Positions 17,840 through 25,396 of a DNA stretch of 64,000 bases are shown here, piece after piece (position 1 is the first letter of the stretch; each line of letters opens with the position of its first letter). The position numbers were made by a program, and so were the translations under genes. The notes under the pieces are model-generated. The model saw only the letters and a list, made by a program, of their open reading frames with translations. It ran no database searches and was not told where the DNA came from. Source of the DNA: Chitinimonas arctica (GTDB lineage: Bacteria > Pseudomonadota > Gammaproteobacteria > Burkholderiales > Chitinimonadaceae); NCBI RefSeq assembly GCF_007431345.1, contig NZ_CP041730.1, positions 62,001-126,000 of the forward strand, given 5' to 3'.

Positions 17840-18312
17840 GCCTGCACCCCCTCGAACTTGGGCGTGCGCAGCGTCACGCCGTCGCTACGCAACTCCAGCT
17901 CGGTGGCGCCCACTCGCAGCACGATGCGGCCATTCGGGGGGGCTTCGACCAGATACTGATGCGCCTGCCAGTCGTATTCGACCTTGGCGCCATCTGGCAT
18001 CTGCTCCACAGTGGCATGCGGGCGCTGATCGGGCTGGGCGTGCTGGTTGGTGTTGAAGCCAGGCAGGATAAAACCGCCCTCGGGCAAACCGCTGGGGTTC
18101 AGCATCAAGACTTGCTCGCCCTTGCTGGGCGGCCGCCATCTGCGCACCTGGCCGGCGGCGAACGACGTCCAGGGCAACCAGGCCGACACCCAGCCACCAA
18201 TCCGGACCCTGGCGCGGGCCGGTGGGCTATGGCGGACTTCCTCTATCGTGCCGGCCGCCAGCAGCACAGCCAGGCGGCGGTCGATTTCGTTGATGGCGTA
18301 GTTATCGGACAT
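17836..18312 (-). CDS. V: Baseplate assembly protein V (spike)
   Basis: A homologue of P2 gpV of about 158 residues. It has an OB-like N-terminal domain (ARVRIGGWVSAWLPW), the conserved PSKGEQVLMLNPSG, then beta-helical repeats. It forms the membrane-piercing spike. The ATG at 18312 (MSDNYAINEID) matches the family start; it overlaps the preceding gene by 11 bases. P2 gpV is longer, so the spike is short and probably relies on the PAAR tip. Confidence 0.88.
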   Translation of the reverse strand: MSDNYAINEIDRRLAVLLAAGTIEEVRHSPPARARVRIGGWVSAWLPWTSFAAGQVRRWRPPSKGEQVLMLNPSGLPEGGFILPGFNTNQHAQPDQRPHATVEQMPDGAKVEYDWQAHQYLVEAPPNGRIVLRVGATELELRSDGVTLRTPKFEGVQA

Positions 18313-18862
18313 GCGGGCTTTCTCCCCAGTCATCGGGGGGTGATTCACCAGCCGGCCAATAGCGATCTGCGCGGCCAGTACCGGTTTCGGGGTAGATGCC
18401 GAGCAGCAGGGACAGACCGGTTTCGTCGGGATAGGGCCAGGTAACTTGGCCGAGATGAATCTCGTGGGTCCATTCGACCAACCAGACCAGATAACTATCG
18501 AGTTCGGGCTTCATGGCGTCCTCGCCCGCTTGCAGCAAGGTTGCCAAGCCTATCGGCAGACCCCAGTTCTCGCTTTGAATGGCGACGGCGATACGGGCCG
18601 CCAGTTCGCGCACCAGCAGATAGGCTTGGCGCTGGTTGGGATCAACGATGGCACGTGCCTGCAGATGCACGACCAAGGCGGTTTCGCCGGTGCCGGGGTC
18701 GGTACCGGCCTCGAATTCGGACAGCTCCAGGAACACCGCCGGGATATCGATACGCCGGCCGATATCGGGATAGGCTTCCACGGTCTTGGCTGCCGGTCCC
18801 AACTTGGCGCGCAGGCCGGCTACGATAGCCTCATGCAACTGGCCTAGATTATCGAGTGCCAT
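18302..18862 (-). CDS. Tail completion/terminator-like protein
   Basis: A 186-residue protein with the pattern of phage gp37/DUF1834-type neck or tail-terminator proteins: an N-terminal helix (LGQLHEAIVAGLRAKLG), a central beta part with IPAVFLELSEFE and LVVHLQARAIV, and a long helix. It overlaps Z (14 bases) and V (11 bases), at the head-tail boundary. The specific family is inferred from position and pattern. Confidence 0.6.
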   Translation of the reverse strand: MALDNLGQLHEAIVAGLRAKLGPAAKTVEAYPDIGRRIDIPAVFLELSEFEAGTDPGTGETALVVHLQARAIVDPNQRQAYLLVRELAARIAVAIQSENWGLPIGLATLLQAGEDAMKPELDSYLVWLVEWTHEIHLGQVTWPYPDETGLSLLLGIYPETGTGRADRYWPAGESPPDDWGESPHVR

Positions 18863-19397
18863 GGCGTCCTATCCGGCCGAGGGCCTTGTGCAGTTCGTAG
18901 TTCACTTCCTGGCGCAGCACGACCAGCAAGCGGGCTTCCACCTGGGCGGCGACTTTCCGGAAAGCCGCCTCGCCAGGGTCATCCCAGTCGAGCTTGACCT
19001 CGGTAATCGGGTAACGCGCTTTGCCGGTGCGCTGGAACACCGGCCCGGTCGGCGCGCGCTGCGCCATGGTCCAGGCACCGGCAAAGCGATGCCTGCCGAC
19101 TGAGACACCGCGCCGGGTTTGGCGAGACTTGCCGAGGCGATGGGCTTGCAAGGGATTGAGCCCCAGCCAGACCTTGCCGCTGTCGCGGGAGTGCAGGAAG
19201 AAGTAGAGCCGCTGGCGTAGTACTTTCTGCGGCACCCGGGTGTCCTGGGCGACCGTCTTGGCAACTTGGGCTTTGACCCAGGTCGAGGTCTTGCGCAGGG
19301 TGCGGCGCCAGGCGGCTTGCATGGCGGACGGTGGCAGTGCGTGCAGCAGATCGAAGAACTGGTGCGTGTCAAGTTCGACCTTTAACAAGCCGCTCAT
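18849..19397 (-). CDS. Minor tail protein Z-like
   Basis: A 182-residue basic protein resembling the prophage minor tail protein Z family (AAWRRTLRKTSTWVKAQVAKTVA, then VPQKVLRQRLYFF and VWLGLNPL). Lambda Z acts late in tail maturation, making tails able to join heads. It directly follows the head-tail attachment gene. Confidence 0.75.
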   Translation of the reverse strand: MSGLLKVELDTHQFFDLLHALPPSAMQAAWRRTLRKTSTWVKAQVAKTVAQDTRVPQKVLRQRLYFFLHSRDSGKVWLGLNPLQAHRLGKSRQTRRGVSVGRHRFAGAWTMAQRAPTGPVFQRTGKARYPITEVKLDWDDPGEAAFRKVAAQVEARLLVVLRQEVNYELHKALGRIGRHGTR

Positions 19398-19693
19398 CAG
19401 ACAGGCCGCAGGATCAAGGGCGTCCAGCCGGTGCCATCCGGTTCGATGCCGACGACTTCGTAAGCCAGCCCATCGACCACCACCGCCGCGCCCTTGGCGA
19501 CTCCTACCGCATCGGCATCGCGTATCGATAACTGCGGCTCGACAATAGCGGTCTTCAGCCGACCGAACTGCGGTTGCAACCAGGAGGCGGCGAACATGCC
19601 GCGCACCGACCGACCATCGACCAGCGCTTTATCCCCCAGCACATCAAGCAGCACGCCATCCATGGCGCCACTCAGCTCGCGGAAATCGTCCAT
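19397..19693 (-). CDS. Head-tail attachment protein, lambda FII-like
   Basis: A 98-residue protein between capsid and Z. The size and pattern (FGRLKTAIVEPQLSIRDAD, then GAAVVVDGLAYEVVGIEPDGTGW) fit the phage tail attachment family that forms the portal's outer ring. It lies 4 bases after the capsid gene stop. Confidence 0.72.
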   Translation of the reverse strand: MDDFRELSGAMDGVLLDVLGDKALVDGRSVRGMFAASWLQPQFGRLKTAIVEPQLSIRDADAVGVAKGAAVVVDGLAYEVVGIEPDGTGWTPLILRPV

Positions 19694-19697
19694 AGGC

Positions 19698-20693
19698 TTA
19701 CTTGGTCAGCTTGATGACGGCACGGGGCCGGGTGCACAGGTGCAGCGGATTGGACTGCGCTTCCATGGCGATACCCTTGCCGAAGTCCATGGCTTCCTGC
19801 TTGGCGTAGTACGGCAGACCGGTCGTGTTCACCGTCTCCATATAGTCGGCCGGGGCGAAGCGGGTGATAAACAAGTCAGATACGCCAATGGGAACGGCAT
19901 AAGCCTCGTCATCGCCGACAAAGCCGATGCCACCCAGGCGGCCTCGGTAGCGCTCGAAGGTCACCCCGCCGAACTCGAAGGCTTCGCGCGGATCGCCGCG
20001 CAGACTGGCCGCCATCTCGGTAGCGAGAAAGGTCTCGCGGTAGGACTTGTGCGTGATCAGCACATTCCAGAAATTCTTGCCACACTGCACGCGCACGCCG
20101 GAGAAGGTCAGGTTGCCCAGCGTGTCCTCGATCAGATCCTGCACCAGGCCGCACTTGAGGCGCAGATCGGTATCGGCCTTGCCCAGCTCGAAGGGCAGCA
20201 CTTGTTGCTCGATGCCAAAGCGGTCGTACAGATCCAGTAGCACCGAGCTGCCATCGGCATCGAGCACCTGGCCCTTGACCGCGCCAATGCGGTGGAACTC
20301 ATGGGTGGCATCCAGTTGGCGGCGCATCTTCTTCAAGCGCTTCTCCACCACGGCGCCGATGGCGGCCAGCTCGGTCATGCTGCCGAAAGCGCGCACGCCC
20401 TGGACTTCATCCGCCGTGATGCTGGCGGTTTGCGGCAGGTGGATCACGTTGAACGGAATCAGCGTGCGCTTGCTGCCATGCACGACCAGGCCAGGCTGGC
20501 CGCGTTGACCGGCCGGGACCAGGGACAGCGTTTCGCCGTCCTTCTCGATCTGCACCGTGGTGGTATTGATGCCTTCTTCGTCGAACAGGCCCAGATCGCC
20601 CAGCTTGCTGGGGATGGGTACTTGGTCGTTGATGGTGGCGGTCAGGGACGACACCGAGAAGGCGTCGTCTTGGAAAATAGTGAGTTCGGCCAT
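19698..20693 (-). CDS. Major capsid protein, lambda gpE family
   Basis: A 331-residue coat protein. The N-terminus MAELTIFQDDAFSVSSLTATIN and the later FGSMTELAAIGAVVEKRLKKMR match the lambda gpE family (341 residues), which assembles HK97-fold capsids. The ATG at 20693 is chosen for the family start; the open frame extends upstream through a terminator hairpin. Confidence 0.95.
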   Translation of the reverse strand: MAELTIFQDDAFSVSSLTATINDQVPIPSKLGDLGLFDEEGINTTTVQIEKDGETLSLVPAGQRGQPGLVVHGSKRTLIPFNVIHLPQTASITADEVQGVRAFGSMTELAAIGAVVEKRLKKMRRQLDATHEFHRIGAVKGQVLDADGSSVLLDLYDRFGIEQQVLPFELGKADTDLRLKCGLVQDLIEDTLGNLTFSGVRVQCGKNFWNVLITHKSYRETFLATEMAASLRGDPREAFEFGGVTFERYRGRLGGIGFVGDDEAYAVPIGVSDLFITRFAPADYMETVNTTGLPYYAKQEAMDFGKGIAMEAQSNPLHLCTRPRAVIKLTK

Positions 20694-20708
20694 GTGGCTC
20701 CAGAAAAA

Positions 20709-20732
20709 GAAAAACCCAGCGCGGGGCTGGGT
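20709..20732 (-). terminator. Terminator upstream of the capsid gene
   Basis: A perfect 7-bp stem (ACCCAGC with GCTGGGT), then TTTTTCTTTTT on the minus strand. It would insulate the capsid gene from transcripts entering from the cargo genes at 20.8-22.1 kb. Confidence 0.82.
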
Positions 20733-20811
20733 CGAGTTCAACTTGTCCTAATCGGACATGTGGAGTTAACTACGATTTATCAGTAAAATTTCACACGAAG
20801 GCTCAAGACAC

Positions 20812-21531
20812 ATGAAAAATCAAAAATTGGATGAATCGGAGAAGAAAGTTTTAGAGCACCTCGTTCAGCTGGGATATGCCGAAGCAGACATAATCCATGA
20901 GCCCGATGGTAATACCACACCAGATTTTCTTATAAATGGCGAAATCGCCATCGAAGTTCGTCGCCTGAGTCAGATAGATTTAAAGTTAAAAAAAGGTCTA
21001 GAAGAATTAACCATTCCCAGAGTGCAGTCGATTGAAAAAATTCTCGCCAAGTTGGGATGCCCAGTGAAGGGGGAAAGTTGGTTCGTGCACCTGAACTTCA
21101 CAGGCCGAATTAAATCAATGAAAACACTAAGGCCGAAAATAAAATCAGTCCTTGAAATATTCTCAAAAAATCCGATCAGAAAGAATGAATGCATTTACCT
21201 CAAGGAGGGGCTTGAACTTGAGGTACTCCGTTCAAGTGAAGTGCACGAAACAATGTTCATAGTTGGAGGATATGACTGCATACGATCTGGCGGTTGGTTG
21301 CTGGCAGATATGGAAGCATATATCCGCTATTGTGTTGATGAAAAATCAAAAAAAACCGCTCATGTTCGTAACAAGTACCCTCATTGGTGGCTTGCACTGG
21401 TTGATCACGTTGGCTACACGCTTGACGACGCAAGCCGTACCACACTCAAAAAGCAAACAATTCCGAGGGAAGGTTTTGAGAAAATCATTCTTATCAACCC
21501 CTTGGACTCCACAAAAGGATTTGAAATATAA
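20812..21531 (+). CDS. PD-(D/E)XK nuclease-like cargo protein
   Basis: A 239-residue protein on the strand opposite to the head genes. After an N-terminal helix it has the nuclease-like core TPD38FLINGEIAIE48VR50, that is D, 9 residues, then E-x-R. The usual last lysine is arginine here, so catalysis is not certain. Composition is AT-rich compared with flanking head genes, a sign of separate transfer. It converges on a HEPN-like gene 27 bases away. A restriction or abortive-infection role is inferred. Confidence 0.6.
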   Translation: MKNQKLDESEKKVLEHLVQLGYAEADIIHEPDGNTTPDFLINGEIAIEVRRLSQIDLKLKKGLEELTIPRVQSIEKILAKLGCPVKGESWFVHLNFTGRIKSMKTLRPKIKSVLEIFSKNPIRKNECIYLKEGLELEVLRSSEVHETMFIVGGYDCIRSGGWLLADMEAYIRYCVDEKSKKTAHVRNKYPHWWLALVDHVGYTLDDASRTTLKKQTIPREGFEKIILINPLDSTKGFEI

Positions 21532-21557
21532 AACCAATAACCTGAAGTGACAATGGC

Positions 21558-22112
21558 TTATGAAGCGTACCCGCTGCCATATAAATGGACATAAATTCCT
21601 CGGCTTTGCAGGCGATGTTCTCGATAAAAATAAACAGCTTTCGGCCTGGCGTCGTTAAAATAATCGCCTTCATTTTCATTAGCCAGCATGTAATCATAAA
21701 GAAAGGAAACACTCTTTCTCGCGATTCTTAGTTTCGGTATTTCCATAGTCTCTTCCAAATCCAAGTGAGCGACGAATTTGTCTCGATATGACTGCATGCC
21801 CTTAATATAATCTTCGAATTCATTACTTGTCAGCCCAATAGCACATAGTAGCGCATCATGGAATGCGACAGGGTCTGTGATAATTCCATGCCTCCCCCAG
21901 TATTGTTTCCCTCTTTTGTCACCAAAGAGCTTGCACCATTCGAGCACGCAGGTGTCGAGAAAGTTGTTATTAGCAGCGACCCAAAATGGATCTTTGAGCC
22001 GATCCTTGAATATTGGCCTTCCATTTCGATAGCCCGATTTATAAAAAGCCAAATTCAGAAGAAAGTGACAGCATAGAATTGCAACTCGACGGAGGCGTTT
22101 TTCACGTGTCAT
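21558..22112 (-). CDS. HEPN-like cargo protein (AbiU2-type pattern)
   Basis: A helical protein of about 184 residues carrying YRDKFVAH, an R-x5-H motif of the kind found at HEPN ribonuclease active sites, followed by LDLEETM. An earlier helix ends CVLEWCKLFG and YWGRHG, as in AbiU2/HEPN-like proteins known from antiphage and toxin-antitoxin settings. The ATG at 22112 is my choice; a TTG at 22193 would add 27 residues. AT-rich and inserted between decoration and capsid genes. Confidence 0.6.
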   Translation of the reverse strand: MTREKRLRRVAILCCHFLLNLAFYKSGYRNGRPIFKDRLKDPFWVAANNNFLDTCVLEWCKLFGDKRGKQYWGRHGIITDPVAFHDALLCAIGLTSNEFEDYIKGMQSYRDKFVAHLDLEETMEIPKLRIARKSVSFLYDYMLANENEGDYFNDARPKAVYFYREHRLQSRGIYVHLYGSGYAS

Positions 22113-22242
22113 TGTAGAAACTCTCAATTCTTTCAGAAAATAGGGGCCACCGGAACGAGATTTGACGCAGTCATTTGCTGCTTCGAGAAGCAATCAACGC
22201 ATTTCGAAACCTACAGTAAGGCAAGCTGATATAGCAAAAGTT

Positions 22243-22590
22243 CTACCGGACTATCAAATGGCGCACCTTCAAATCGGCCCGACCCGCCGCATCCAATCCA
22301 ATGAGCCGCTCCGCAGACACCTCACACAGCCGGATATGCGCCACGGCGCGACGGGCTACCGTCGATTCAGGCAGTGGCGCATACAGAATGCCTACCGCCA
22401 CTTCGCTGCCATCATTGGCCGCATTGTTGTAGGGCACATACTCCCCGCCGACGGTCTTGATGCCCAGCATCTGGCCAGCAGGCAGGAACGGACCAGCCGC
22501 CACCACAATCGCCTCCCTGGAAATCTGCCCTTCGCCTTCCGACAGCAGGTATTCACCGGTATGGTTACCTTCGACTTTGATGTTTCTCAT
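22243..22590 (-). CDS. Head decoration protein, lambda gpD family
   Basis: A 115-residue protein that trimerises on the expanded capsid and stabilises it. Family marks are REAIVVAAGPFLPAGQMLG and AVGILYAPLP in mid-protein and ..ERLIGLD.. near the end. Lambda gpD is 110 residues. It overlaps the protease gene by 4 bases. In lambda D is directly followed by E; here 1.5 kb of cargo separates them. Confidence 0.92.
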   Translation of the reverse strand: MRNIKVEGNHTGEYLLSEGEGQISREAIVVAAGPFLPAGQMLGIKTVGGEYVPYNNAANDGSEVAVGILYAPLPESTVARRAVAHIRLCEVSAERLIGLDAAGRADLKVRHLIVR

Positions 22591-23708
22591 TTCGCTTTTC
22601 CTTTGCTGGCGTCAGCCTGGAGCTTGCCCTTGCGAGCAGCATAGATTTCAGTGGAATTGGGCGAGCGGGCCTGGGGTGCATCGCTGGGCGGGGGCTCGCG
22701 GTTGTCGATCTCGCCGACGTCGGCGGCGACCAGCTTGTCGAACAGCCGCGCCCGTACCGCCTCGGCGCCCAGGCCGGCTGCCAGATAGTCGCCGGCCAGT
22801 TCCGGAAGCTTGGCGGTCAGGCACAGGGCCGCGACGGCTTCGATGCGGCCGACTTCAGCGGCGACAGTGGCCTCGTCCTTGAGGGCAGTGGACACGATCA
22901 CTTTCTCGGCAAGCTGGGGGAACCCAGCCTTGATGCAGGCTTGGGTCAGGCGGGCCGCCAGGGCGGCAATGTATGGGACAGATTCCTGCGGAGACTTGGG
23001 TGCTGGTTCGTTTACCGGAGCGGCTGGCTGATCTTTCTCTACCAGTGCCTTCGGACGATTGCGATACTTGGCCAGCGTGGGCGATAGCGCCCGTGCCTTG
23101 ACCGGTACGGTGCCGCTGATTTCATCGGCCAGGCCCAGGGCCACCGCCTCGATGGGGGACAGCCAGGTTTCCGCGTCCAGCATGGTTTTCAGAGTGGCCG
23201 CGTCCATCTTGGGCGCCTTGGCCCGGTAGGTTGCCATCAAGCCACCGGTCACCTTGTCGAGGACATCGGCGGTCTTGCGCAACTCCTCTGCGTCACCCGA
23301 TGCCCAGGTCCACGGATTGTGGATCATCATCATAGTGTTCTCGGCCATCACCACCCGATGCGCACCACAGGCGATCACGCTGGCGGCACTGGCGGCCAAG
23401 CCGTCGATCCGCACGGTGCAGCGATCACCCAGGCGAGCCAGGGCATTGGAAATGGCGAAGCCATCGAACACGTCGCCGCCGTCACTATCGATGGCCACGG
23501 TAATCGCCGACTTGCCGTCGTCCAGCGCCTTCAGGTCGCGGATAAAATCCGCCGCACGCAGACCCCAGCCACCGATATCGTCGTAGATCATCACTTCGAT
23601 AGGCTGGCCGGTCGTGTCGGACTTGGCCATGTTGTACCAGGGCTGGCTACTTTCACCGGTGCCGGCCTTGGCATAGATGCGCGTGGCACGCGCCAGAATT
23701 GGACTCAT
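22587..23708 (-). CDS. ClpP/S49-like prohead protease with scaffold part
   Basis: A 373-residue protein. Residues about 35-200 form a ClpP-fold protease with IDSDGGDVFDGFAIS, the nucleophile loop GLAASAASVIA and histidine in MMIHNPW. The alanine-rich helical C-terminus probably acts as scaffold and is cut off during maturation, as for lambda gpC/Nu3. It is coupled to the portal gene by a 4-base overlap. Confidence 0.9.
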   Translation of the reverse strand: MSPILARATRIYAKAGTGESSQPWYNMAKSDTTGQPIEVMIYDDIGGWGLRAADFIRDLKALDDGKSAITVAIDSDGGDVFDGFAISNALARLGDRCTVRIDGLAASAASVIACGAHRVVMAENTMMMIHNPWTWASGDAEELRKTADVLDKVTGGLMATYRAKAPKMDAATLKTMLDAETWLSPIEAVALGLADEISGTVPVKARALSPTLAKYRNRPKALVEKDQPAAPVNEPAPKSPQESVPYIAALAARLTQACIKAGFPQLAEKVIVSTALKDEATVAAEVGRIEAVAALCLTAKLPELAGDYLAAGLGAEAVRARLFDKLVAADVGEIDNREPPPSDAPQARSPNSTEIYAARKGKLQADASKGKAK

Positions 23709-25177
23709 GCAGTTTCTTTCGTCGTTTTAGGTTGAATCACCGGGTCGGTGCTGTAGACCAGGCCCAGGCCTTGCGCCCGCTTGAGCGCTGCGGCGTTCTC
23801 GGCATCAATGGTTTCGGCGTCGTAGCCCAGGCTCAAGGCCACCTCGTCGCGTGATTTGAAACCGGCCTTGACCTCTTCCTGGCGGGTCTGCACGTCCTGT
23901 AGCGGATGCAGGTACTTCCAGGCTTGCGGTACCCAGCGGGTACGCAGATAGGCACGGCGTTGTGCCGGGTAATTGGGTAGCGGTGCGGCACCGGCCAGCA
24001 CCGCCGCATCGAGCCAGGCGGCCCGCACCGGGCGGCACAGCTGGTGGACGTAGAGACCGAACTGGATCTGCTCAATGCGGCGCTGAAACTCGTTGAGCAC
24101 CACACGAATCACCCGGTCGCTGACCCCACGCAGATCGCCGGTCAGCAACTCATAGGGCAAGCCCCGACCAGCGGCTACCGCCTGTAATTGCTGGCGGATG
24201 TAGTCGCCATAGTTGTTGCCGGCATCGGGTGGGGTGCTGAATTCCACTTCCTCGCCCGGCAGCAGCTCCTGCATGGTGCCCGGCTCCAGCCCCACCATCG
24301 GGGCGAAGTCGCCCGGCTGATCGAGCGGCAGGCCATCGGCACCCAGCGGCGGATCGTCGGGCGCCGGTTTGCGAATAAAGCCGGCAAACAGGTTGGCGAC
24401 TTCCTGGCGGAACAGCACGGCATCCTCGAATTCATCCAGATGCTTGAGCCGCACTAGCACCGAGGCCAGCCCCGGCACGCCGCGCAACTGGCCGGCCCGC
24501 TGTACATCGCGGATATGCAGGACTTGATCGGCGGGAATACGGACCAAATCGTTGTAAGCGCTGGTGGGCGTAGCGCCTTCGCCAGGGTGGGCGCGGTACA
24601 TCCAGTAGGCTGCCCGCTGGCCGATGGCATTGAACTCGATGCCGGCGCGGATCACATTGCCGTTTGCAGTTAGCTCGTGCTTGGTATGTGGCACGAACTC
24701 GGGTTCCAGCACCTGCAACTGCAGCGGTACCGCCAGCCCATCGCTGAGCTTGCGCGGTCGTAGCCGTACAAAGCACTCGCCAGCCACCTCGACCGTGCGA
24801 CAGACCAGCGCCTGCTGGCCGTAGAAGTCGGTGGCACCATCGGCGTCGGACTCCTCGACCCAGTCATCCCACAATTCTTGCAGTAGTGCGCGTATGGTCG
24901 GGTCGGCATGCTTGGGCTTGGGGGCAATGCCGGTGCCGATGGTGTTGCTGACAATGCGGTCCACGCTGGAGCAGGCGTAGGGATCGTTGCGGTAGGCAGC
25001 ACGTGAGCGGCTCCGAAGGCTAGCCAGGTTGCCCAACACCGAACTGGTCGGGCCGGCTTCACCGGGCTGCCAGTTGCGTGCCCGACGTCCTTCGCCGCCG
25101 GCTTCATAGCTGGCCAGGGCTTGCAGGCGGCCCGGTAGCAGAAAGCCCTGGCGGGCCAATTGCGGGTAGCGCTTCAT
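23705..25177 (-). CDS. Portal protein, lambda gpB family
   Basis: A 490-residue portal that forms the dodecameric DNA channel at the capsid vertex. Typical segments are RSRAAYRNDPYACSSVDRIV, IRVVLNEFQRRIEQ and YLRTRWVPQAWKYLHPLQDV near the C-terminus. 4-base overlaps link it to gpW upstream and the protease downstream. Confidence 0.95.
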   Translation of the reverse strand: MKRYPQLARQGFLLPGRLQALASYEAGGEGRRARNWQPGEAGPTSSVLGNLASLRSRSRAAYRNDPYACSSVDRIVSNTIGTGIAPKPKHADPTIRALLQELWDDWVEESDADGATDFYGQQALVCRTVEVAGECFVRLRPRKLSDGLAVPLQLQVLEPEFVPHTKHELTANGNVIRAGIEFNAIGQRAAYWMYRAHPGEGATPTSAYNDLVRIPADQVLHIRDVQRAGQLRGVPGLASVLVRLKHLDEFEDAVLFRQEVANLFAGFIRKPAPDDPPLGADGLPLDQPGDFAPMVGLEPGTMQELLPGEEVEFSTPPDAGNNYGDYIRQQLQAVAAGRGLPYELLTGDLRGVSDRVIRVVLNEFQRRIEQIQFGLYVHQLCRPVRAAWLDAAVLAGAAPLPNYPAQRRAYLRTRWVPQAWKYLHPLQDVQTRQEEVKAGFKSRDEVALSLGYDAETIDAENAAALKRAQGLGLVYSTDPVIQPKTTKETA

Positions 25178-25386
25178 TCGATCCCTTTGCCGGCGTGATA
25201 GAACAACACCTGCTTGGCACGACCAGGATGTGCCTGCTTGGTTAGCTCGGCCTTGATGGCATCGCGGGCGGCCTGCAGTTCCTTGAAGCTGCCGTATTCG
25301 ACCTTGCGGTCAGCGAACTGCACCACGCGCACGCCCTTGGCAATGGCCCGCTCCAGCGTGTCGATATCGGCTTGGGTAAAGGCCAT
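25174..25386 (-). CDS. Head-tail connector gpW-like
   Basis: A 70-residue protein of the lambda gpW family (68 residues), which plugs the portal after packaging. The pattern TQADIDTLERAIAKG, VQFADRKVEYGS and LQAARDAI is diagnostic. It sits between large terminase and portal, as in lambda. Confidence 0.9.
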   Translation of the reverse strand: MAFTQADIDTLERAIAKGVRVVQFADRKVEYGSFKELQAARDAIKAELTKQAHPGRAKQVLFYHAGKGIE

Positions 25387-25396
25387 GGATTTCCTT

